Shown one piece after another: positions 58,391 to 64,000 of a DNA stretch of 64,000 bases. This stretch comes from Thiomicrorhabdus sp. 6S3-12 (GTDB lineage Bacteria > Pseudomonadota > Gammaproteobacteria > Thiomicrospirales > Thiomicrospiraceae). The stretch spans positions 1 through 64,000 of the forward strand of contig NZ_JAGETW010000004.1 of NCBI RefSeq assembly GCF_017571475.1, given 5' to 3'. Below the pieces are notes generated by a model. It searched no databases, had not been told where the DNA came from, and was given only the letters and a program-made list of their open reading frames with translations. The translations under genes and the position numbers were made by a program. The stretch's first letter is position 1, and each line of letters begins with the position of its first letter.

Positions 58391-59170
58391 ATGAACGACT
58401 CCATTGAGATCGGACAGGCCCCTTTCTGGCTTTCTCCCGAAAACATCGCCTTCCCTCCGAGCGAATTGGCTCTGGATGAGCCGGACGGTCTTCTGGCAAT
58501 AGGCGGTGACCTGACCCCGCAATGGCTGTTGCATGCCTACAAAAATGGAATCTTTCCGTGGTTCAATGCCGACGACCCGATTCTCTGGTGGACACCGAAC
58601 CCGCGCAGCGTGCTTAAGATCAAAAACCTGAAAATCAGCCGCAGTCTGCGCAAAAGCTGGCGCGACAAGGTGCTGAGCGGCGAGTATAAAATCACCCTCG
58701 ACACAGCATTCCAAAAGGTCATGCAAAATTGCGCTTCGATCCCGCGCAAAGATCAGGACGGAACCTGGATTAACCACAAAATGATCTCGTCCTATCTACA
58801 GTTGCACCATCACGGTTATGCTCATTCGGTTGAAGTCTGGGACGGCGATCAGTTAATCGGCGGATTGTACGGACTTGCCATCGGAAAGATCTTCTTTGGT
58901 GAATCCATGTTCGCCCACAAAACCGACGCCTCCAAACTGGCCCTGATGGCAATCTGTTTTCAGCTCGAAGAATGGGGCTTTGAATGGATCGACACCCAGG
59001 TCGAGACGTCTCACCTGAGCAGCCTCGGTGCCACATTGCTAGGTCGCGATGCCTTCGAGGCCGGTCTGCGCTATTTTACCCGCCAGTCTTTCCCACCCAC
59101 AAACTGGGATTTCGAACTCGACTGGCCGTCAGTACTGGATGTTTTTCGCACCCGCTACTCTAATTCCTAA
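58391..59170 (+). CDS. aat: leucyl/phenylalanyl-tRNA-protein transferase
   Basis: N-end-rule enzyme adding Leu or Phe to N-terminal Arg or Lys, thereby feeding ClpAP. Its 259 residues have the conserved FPPSELALDEPDGLLAIGGDL, YKNGIFPWF, WWTPNPRSVL and GGLYGLAIGKIFFGESMFA. The ribosome site is weak. The ClpA gene lies in this window at 63567 onward, with sdh genes between. Confidence 0.96.
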   Translation: MNDSIEIGQAPFWLSPENIAFPPSELALDEPDGLLAIGGDLTPQWLLHAYKNGIFPWFNADDPILWWTPNPRSVLKIKNLKISRSLRKSWRDKVLSGEYKITLDTAFQKVMQNCASIPRKDQDGTWINHKMISSYLQLHHHGYAHSVEVWDGDQLIGGLYGLAIGKIFFGESMFAHKTDASKLALMAICFQLEEWGFEWIDTQVETSHLSSLGATLLGRDAFEAGLRYFTRQSFPPTNWDFELDWPSVLDVFRTRYSNS

Positions 59171-59484
59171 TCACTGGCAGCGTTTATGGATGCCTACCAT
59201 GGAACAAGGCTAAAACGACAGTCAAACATCAAGGGCGGTCATGCGAAAAACTGCGCCACACCTAGAGACATAGACTTAAAATGCTTAGATAACCTTTTAT
59301 TTTAATTCAGTTTATTCATATACAAATCCTGCCCTGCACATAAATTGTATACAAACAAATGGTGTACCCGTGCGTAGAGTTCAGTAGAATGGAGTCAACG
59401 TTTCAGAAATCCTGCAACCGGCCCCTTACCCATTGAGGTACAACGGTTTAAAAGCTTCAGGAGTAAACTTCAGGACCTCATGCC
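59171..59484. other. 314-nt region upstream of sdhC
   Basis: No gene is visible. A palindrome TTGTATACAA (59345-59354) and a nearby TATACAA (59319-59325) lie 130-165 nt before sdhC. A possible -10 TAGAAT is at 59385-59390. The promoter is not otherwise recognisable. Confidence 0.4.
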
Positions 59485-59874
59485 ATGTATCAAAGCAACG
59501 ACCCCCGTCCAAGATCACTGAATCTGCTGGCTTTCCATTTCCCGCTCAACGCCTGGCTCTCGGTTCTGCACCGAATTACCGGTCTACTGCTGATTGTCAG
59601 TCTTATCGGCTATCTGGCACTGGCCAATCTGATCTGGTTACACCCCGACGTCCGGCTGAGCGCGATCAACCAGCACTGGATTCCATTATGTATGCACAGC
59701 GTCTTTTGGGCTGCGGTCAGCTTCCATTGGTTAACCGGGCTACGCCATCTTCTTGCCGAAAAGCTTTATGACACGACCTGGTATTCCAGACTGGCGAGCC
59801 CGCTATGCAATTCGCTAGTACTTCTTGTCTGGTTACTGATCTGCCTGTTCAGCTGGCAAACGATCTGGAACTGA
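59485..59874 (+). CDS. sdhC: succinate dehydrogenase cytochrome b556 subunit
   Basis: Membrane anchor of 129 residues with three hydrophobic segments (about 23-50, 60-82, 100-125), SVLHRITGLLL at the quinone site and HWLTGLRHL supplying the heme histidine. It holds the b-type heme with SdhD. AGGA lies 9 nt before the start. It is the first gene of the operon; sdhD follows after about 30 nt. Confidence 0.93.
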   Translation: MYQSNDPRPRSLNLLAFHFPLNAWLSVLHRITGLLLIVSLIGYLALANLIWLHPDVRLSAINQHWIPLCMHSVFWAAVSFHWLTGLRHLLAEKLYDTTWYSRLASPLCNSLVLLVWLLICLFSWQTIWN

Positions 59875-59905
59875 AACCGACCAAGTAAAGGAGATGCCGA
59901 TCAAA

Positions 59906-60259
59906 ATGCTTTCACTTAAGCGACTCACCGGTTCCAAAGCCCATATCTGGCAACGAATCAGCGCTGTTTACCTGCTGTTCTACGTTCCTCTTATGGCGCT
60001 GTATATTGCATTTCTCCCGGAAACCAATTCCTTGGAGAACATTGTAGGGAATCTTCTGTACTACTGTTTTTTCGGGTATTTGAGTATCGTCGCCTATCTG
60101 CTGCTTCTGGTGCACGCCTGGATCGGAGGCAGAGACATTCTTATCGACTATATTCCGCGAAATCGATTAACCCTTTGGCTTAACCTGTACTACCTGTTAT
60201 TGATCGTAGTTACCGCCGACCTGCTTGCCCTGATCGTTTCGGTTAACCCTTACCTATAG
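59906..60259 (+). CDS. sdhD: succinate dehydrogenase membrane anchor subunit
   Basis: Second anchor, 117 residues, three membrane segments, with HAWIGGRDILIDYI matching the heme and quinone region of SdhD. Two starts are possible: an ATG at 59894 stands directly on the ribosome site (spacing 0) and one at 59906 has a spacing of 12; I prefer the second. Confidence 0.9.
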   Translation: MLSLKRLTGSKAHIWQRISAVYLLFYVPLMALYIAFLPETNSLENIVGNLLYYCFFGYLSIVAYLLLLVHAWIGGRDILIDYIPRNRLTLWLNLYYLLLIVVTADLLALIVSVNPYL

Positions 60260-60273
60260 ACACTGGATCCCTT

Positions 60274-62094
60274 ATGACGCAAGAAGCCACCCTTCAGGAA
60301 TATGAGTTTGACGCCGTCGTCATTGGAGCCGGCGGCGCCGGTATGCGCGCAGCCCTCCAGCTTACAGAAGCCGGACACAAGGTTGCCATGATCAGCAAGG
60401 TGTTTCCGACCCGCTCACATACCGTCGCCGCTCAAGGTGGGATCAATGCCGCGCTGGGCAATGTCACCGAGGACAAGTGGCAGTGGCATATGTATGACAC
60501 CATCAAGGGAAGCGATTACCTCGGCGATCAGGATGCTATCGAATTCATGTGTCGGGAAGCCAACCAAATCGTCCGTGAACTGGAGCATTTCGGCGTTCCT
60601 TTCTCGCGTCTTGAAAACGGCAAAATTTACCAGCGCGCTTTTGGCGGTCAATCCCAGAATTACGGGGAGAAACAGGCTAAACGCACTTGCGCTGCAGCCG
60701 ACCGAACCGGACATGCGATTCTGCATTCGCTGTATCAGCAGAACCTGCGCGCTGGTACGGAAATGTTCGTTGAACATTTTGCCCTGGATCTTATTATTGA
60801 CGACGACGAAACTGTCTGCGGCGTACTGATACAGAATCTGCACGATTCCGCCCTCAAGGCTGTCTGGGCCAAACATGTTCTGCTCGCAACCGGGGGCGCA
60901 GGACAGATTTTCCGTACCAATTCCAATGCCAGTATCAATACCGGCGACGGTTTAGGTATGGTTCAGCGCGCCGGGATTCCTCTGCAGGATATGGAATTCT
61001 GGCAGTTCCACCCTACCGGAGTGGCCGGTAAGGGAATGCTGATTTCCGAAGCAACCCGTGGCGAAGGCGGGATTTTACGTAACGCCGACGGCGAAGCCTT
61101 TATGGTTCGCTACGCACCGAAGGTGAAAGAACTGGCTTCGCGAGACGTAGTTGCACGCGCTATTGCCGTCGAAGTCGAGGAAGGACGCGGCTGCGGGCCG
61201 CAAAAAGATCATGTACTGCTTGATCTGACACACCTGCCGCACGACGTCATTGAAAACCGTCTTCCCGGAATCCGTGATATCAGCCGGACTTTTCTTGGAA
61301 TCGACCCGATCGAAGCTCCGATCCCGATCTTTCCCACCTGTCACTATATGATGGGCGGCATTCCAACTAACCTTAACGGGCAAGTCGTCAAACCGGATAT
61401 CCCGTATCCCGAAAATCGTTCGGGGCAAAGCGTCGACACACAGATACCGGTTCCAGGGCTGTACGCGATCGGCGAATGTGCCTGCGTATCGGTTCACGGC
61501 GCCAACCGGCTCGGCGGAAACTCTTTGCTCGATATTATCGTCTTCGGTCGCAAAGCGGCTCAAGAGATCGGTAAACAGCTGCAAAACAACCCGGAAATAG
61601 CAACAAGACCGTTTCAGCATAATCTGAATGCCTTGCTGCAACGCTACCAACGATGGTTGCAAACATCCCCGTCAGAATCCGCACATGATTCGGTTTTTGC
61701 CATCGCCGCCGATATGCAGAAAATAATGGAGAGCGGATGCGGCGTTTTTCGCGATCACCAACACATGCAACAGACGGTCGAGCAACTGCGTCAGCTGGAA
61801 CAGCGTTTTGCCCAGGTACAAATCCAGGATGACAGCGCCGTGTTCAATTTCGAGCGCTGCAGCGCGCTGGAACTCGAAAACCTGCTGGCCGTCGCCAAGG
61901 CGACCGCCTGCAGCGCTCTGGCCCGAGAAGAAAGCCGCGGAGCCCATACCCGGGTCGACTTTAGCGAACGCGACGACGAGAACTGGTTGAAACACAGTCT
62001 GTTCTATCCGCAAAACGAAAGCATACTTTTCAAACCGGTCAACCGCCAACCCACACAACACGCACCCTTCGAGCCCCAGAAACGGGTCTATTGA
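60274..62094 (+). CDS. sdhA: succinate dehydrogenase flavoprotein subunit
   Basis: Catalytic subunit of complex II, oxidising succinate to fumarate with covalent FAD. Its 606 residues include the dinucleotide fold VIGAGGAGMRAALQL, the FAD-attachment His in SHTVAAQGGINAALGN, the active-site stretch FPTCHYMMGGIPTN and GANRLGGNSLLD. GGA stands 6 nt before the start. Co-transcribed with sdhB. Confidence 0.98.
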   Translation: MTQEATLQEYEFDAVVIGAGGAGMRAALQLTEAGHKVAMISKVFPTRSHTVAAQGGINAALGNVTEDKWQWHMYDTIKGSDYLGDQDAIEFMCREANQIVRELEHFGVPFSRLENGKIYQRAFGGQSQNYGEKQAKRTCAAADRTGHAILHSLYQQNLRAGTEMFVEHFALDLIIDDDETVCGVLIQNLHDSALKAVWAKHVLLATGGAGQIFRTNSNASINTGDGLGMVQRAGIPLQDMEFWQFHPTGVAGKGMLISEATRGEGGILRNADGEAFMVRYAPKVKELASRDVVARAIAVEVEEGRGCGPQKDHVLLDLTHLPHDVIENRLPGIRDISRTFLGIDPIEAPIPIFPTCHYMMGGIPTNLNGQVVKPDIPYPENRSGQSVDTQIPVPGLYAIGECACVSVHGANRLGGNSLLDIIVFGRKAAQEIGKQLQNNPEIATRPFQHNLNALLQRYQRWLQTSPSESAHDSVFAIAADMQKIMESGCGVFRDHQHMQQTVEQLRQLEQRFAQVQIQDDSAVFNFERCSALELENLLAVAKATACSALAREESRGAHTRVDFSERDDENWLKHSLFYPQNESILFKPVNRQPTQHAPFEPQKRVY

Positions 62095-62112
62095 AGCGCA
62101 CAGGTACCGACT

Positions 62113-62823
62113 ATGCAGATTCTAATCGATCGTTACAACCCGCAGAGCGATTCCGCTCCCTATACCCAGACTTACCATCTGAATGACGCAGAGGTCGGCG
62201 AAGACACCATGCTGCTTGAATTGCTGCAGCAACTGCGCATCCAAGACCCGACACTCGGATTTCGTTCGAGCTGTCAGGAAGGTGTCTGCGGCTCGGACGG
62301 AATGAATGTCAACGGCAACAACTGCTTGAGTTGCATCACACTGGTCAAACCGTTAGGCGATAAAATTCATATCCGCCCGCTTCCCAGCTTTCCGATTATT
62401 AAAGATCTTATCGTCGATATGCAGTTGTTTTACGATCAGTATAAAAACGTCGAACCGTTCCTGAAAGGCGATGAGCACTTGTCTCGCGATCCGGAACACG
62501 AAATACTGCAAACGCCGGAAGAACGCGAAAAACTCGATGGCAGCTATGAATGCATTCTATGCGCCTGCTGTTCCAGCAGCTGTCCCTCTTTCTGGTGGAA
62601 CCCGGATCTGTTCCCCGGTCCTGCGGCATTGCTGGCGGCAAACCGTTTTGTCATCGATTCACGCGACATCACCACAATCGATCGACTTGAGTCCCTCGAT
62701 AAGGCGGAAAAAGCATTCCGTTGCCGGCATATTCAGAACTGCACCGCAGCCTGTCCAAAAGGTCTGAATCCAAGCCGAGCGATTCAAGGCTTGAAACACG
62801 CGATTGTCAAAAACCGCTCTTAG
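62113..62823 (+). CDS. sdhB: succinate dehydrogenase iron-sulfur subunit
   Basis: Electron-transfer subunit of 236 residues. The [2Fe-2S] ligands are in CQEGVCGSDGMNVNG-NNCLSC, the [4Fe-4S] in CILCACCSSSCPSFWW, and the [3Fe-4S] in CRHIQNCTAACPKGLNP. It starts 18 nt after sdhA. Confidence 0.98.
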   Translation: MQILIDRYNPQSDSAPYTQTYHLNDAEVGEDTMLLELLQQLRIQDPTLGFRSSCQEGVCGSDGMNVNGNNCLSCITLVKPLGDKIHIRPLPSFPIIKDLIVDMQLFYDQYKNVEPFLKGDEHLSRDPEHEILQTPEEREKLDGSYECILCACCSSSCPSFWWNPDLFPGPAALLAANRFVIDSRDITTIDRLESLDKAEKAFRCRHIQNCTAACPKGLNPSRAIQGLKHAIVKNRS

Positions 62824-62825
62824 AG

Positions 62826-63119
62826 ATGAACGATACCGATTTACAACAGAGTTTTGAACTCTGGAAAAAACAGATGCGTTTTGCCGCCAAACGCGGCAAT
62901 CTGGAAACGGAGCTGCTGCTGGTGAATTTCATTAATCAGTTGCAATCCTATCCGCAGGAAGATCGTCAACGCCTGCAACAATTGCTGGCGCAAAATGATC
63001 AGGACCTGTTTTGCTGGTTGCTTCAGACTTCCGAGCACCCCAATCCTGCATGCGACGACTCGATTCCCGTTCACTTTCGTTCTCTGATCCAACAGATTAA
63101 GACAGTTTATTTGAGTTAA
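62826..63119 (+). CDS. sdhE: FAD assembly factor SdhE
   Basis: Small helical protein of 97 residues that promotes flavinylation of SdhA. The defining RGxxE motif is [11 protein letters not shown], followed by the DQDLFCWLL segment typical of SdhE. The ATG stands 2 nt after the sdhB stop without an evident ribosome site, so translation is probably coupled. The longer open frame that overlaps sdhB was not used. Placing sdhE directly behind sdhB supports the role. Confidence 0.93.
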   Translation: MNDTDLQQSFELWKKQMRFAAKRGNLETELLLVNFINQLQSYPQEDRQRLQQLLAQNDQDLFCWLLQTSEHPNPACDDSIPVHFRSLIQQIKTVYLS

Positions 63120-63139
63120 AACGTTTTTTTTGTTAAAAT
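63111..63139 (+). promoter_or_regulatory. sigma-70 promoter of infA
   Basis: TTGAGT (63111-63116), 17-base spacer, TAAAAT (63134-63139). It overlaps the end of sdhE, so infA can be transcribed independently of sdh. Confidence 0.7.
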
Positions 63140-63174
63140 CCCGCCCGATTTCAACTAAGGGTTATTTTAAAAAT

Positions 63175-63393
63175 ATGGCAAAACAAGACGTTATTGAATT
63201 TGATGGTGTTGTTATTGAAACACTTCCAAACACCATGTTCCGTGTAGAATTGGAAAACGGGCACCAGGTACTGGCGCACATTTCCGGCCGCATGCGTAAG
63301 AACTACATCCGTATTCTTGCAGGTGATTCCGTTAAAGTAGAACTGACGCCTTACGATCTGACTAAAGGTCGTATCACCTACCGCGGAAAATAA
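63175..63393 (+). CDS. infA: translation initiation factor IF-1
   Basis: OB-fold initiation factor of 72 residues, the family length. [22 protein letters not shown] and [22 protein letters not shown] are intact. An upstream in-frame ATG would add 15 residues and was not used. The ribosome site is distant (AAGGG). It ends before a strong terminator and faces clpA. Confidence 0.97.
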   Translation: MAKQDVIEFDGVVIETLPNTMFRVELENGHQVLAHISGRMRKNYIRILAGDSVKVELTPYDLTKGRITYRGK

Positions 63394-63437
63394 TCGGTCT
63401 CCCAGACCTTTTAGCAGATTCTAGCAAAACCCTTAGT

Positions 63438-63477
63438 AAAAAACCCCGAACAGAATTTCTGCTCGGGGTTTTTATTT
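63438..63477. terminator. intrinsic terminator of infA
   Basis: Stem AACCCCGA/TCGGGGTT with an inner CAGA/TCTG pair, A run before and T run after. It could serve infA and also the convergent clpA. Confidence 0.88.
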
Positions 63478-63566
63478 TCGCGTACGCCTCTTCAATCAAG
63501 GCGATACCGATAAAAACTTCGGCGCTTGCGGACGCATCTCTACGCCCACTCTACACCTCAGTCAAG

Positions 63567-64000
63567 CTACAGTATTTCTATCTCCAGATCATCCTTTTGC
63601 GGATTGACGACTACTTTTGCGATACCGCCTTGCTGCAGGTCGCCGAACAATAACATTTCCGCCAGCGGCTGTTTGAGTTTATCCTGAATTAAACGCCCCA
63701 TCGGTCTCGCGCCCATCAACGGATCATAGCCGTGTTTCGCCAGCCAGGCACGCGCTTCATCGCTCAAGTTCAATTCCACTTTCTTCTCTTGGAGCGCATT
63801 TTCCAACTGATAGATGAACTTGTTGACCACCGACTCCATCGATTCCTGACTCAGACGATTAAACTGAATCACACCATCAAGACGGTTGCGGAATTCCGGC
63901 GTGAAAACCTTTTTCAGTTCCGAATCGAAGTCCAGTGTATGGTCCTGCTCGGTGAAACCGATACTGGCGCGGGACATCTGCTCGGCCCCGACATTCGATG
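63567..64000 (-). CDS. clpA: ATP-dependent Clp protease ATP-binding subunit ClpA (3' end)
   Basis: C-terminal part of a class I Clp/Hsp100 ATPase; the open frame continues past the window edge. FTPEFRNRLDGVIQF and the sensor-2 region GYDPLMGARPMGRLIQDKLKQPLAE match the second ATPase module of ClpA, and the tail lacks the extension of ClpB. ClpA-ClpP degrades N-end-rule substrates made by Aat, found at 58391. The rest, including the N-domain and possible clpS, is outside. Confidence 0.92.
   Translation of the reverse strand, partial: SNVGAEQMSRASIGFTEQDHTLDFDSELKKVFTPEFRNRLDGVIQFNRLSQESMESVVNKFIYQLENALQEKKVELNLSDEARAWLAKHGYDPLMGARPMGRLIQDKLKQPLAEMLLFGDLQQGGIAKVVVNPQKDDLEIEIL

Noticed and set aside
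59433-59771. 112-residue ORF overlapping the start of sdhC
   Set aside because: SdhC in the alternate frame is clear, with heme and quinone motifs; this frame has none.

Overview
The window looks like core chromosome of a free-living gammaproteobacterium at roughly 45-50 % GC (estimated by eye). Protein sequences (AcnB, PurB, Lon, the SdhCDAB type, an RGxxE SdhE) and the ClpP-ClpX-Lon-HU and RimP-NusA-IF2-RbfA-TruB orders are typical of that class. The overall flavour resembles the sulfur-oxidising Thiomicrospira/Hydrogenovibrio/Thiomicrorhabdus group, but that is an impression from sequence style, not a database result. I see no prophage, transposase, CRISPR array or plasmid gene. Most genes lie on the minus strand.

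Layout. 1-420: tandem Val/Asp tRNA genes (minus) behind a perfect consensus promoter. 459-6903: protein quality control, in transcription order tig, clpP-clpX, lon, hup. 7202-14255: a small membrane protein, a repeat lipoprotein, aconitase B, a ZIP-like permease carrying two cyclic-nucleotide-binding-type domains, and a coiled-coil lipoprotein. 14761-21560: purB and, convergent to it, a four-gene HlyD/ABC-2 exporter operon. 21930-26091: a conserved small protein, the L16 hydroxylase RoxA, a DUF1810 protein and a DUF389 membrane protein. 26348-33256: a 1841-residue protein with a C-terminal metzincin-like motif, with a perfect FNR-type box placed for class II activation upstream, then an EAL phosphodiesterase. 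33385-50220: PreP-type peptidase, pnp, a cysteine-cluster protein, rpsO, then a translation/ribosome-assembly operon (rimP-nusA-infB-rbfA-truB) extended by a methyltransferase and a cyclic-nucleotide-domain protein, and an exonuclease/DUF294 pair. 50338-54524: acetate uptake and activation (DUF485-actP, acs). 54717-64000: dnaE, aat, sdhCDAB-sdhE, infA and the 3' end of clpA.

How the parts fit. Acetate import and activation, aconitase and succinate dehydrogenase form a central-carbon set. The RNA genes show several likely feedback leaders: a predicted H-type pseudoknot over the rpsO ribosome-binding site, a long hairpin leader before pnp, and an intrinsic terminator between a putative -10 and the rimP start. 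Four cyclic-nucleotide-binding folds in three different proteins, one EAL domain and two FNR/CRP-type boxes suggest nucleotide- or oxygen-linked control in the accessory part.

The best candidates for something undescribed are the 1841-residue metzincin-like protein with its FNR-type promoter, and the ZIP-like permease whose TM3-TM4 loop holds two sensor domains.
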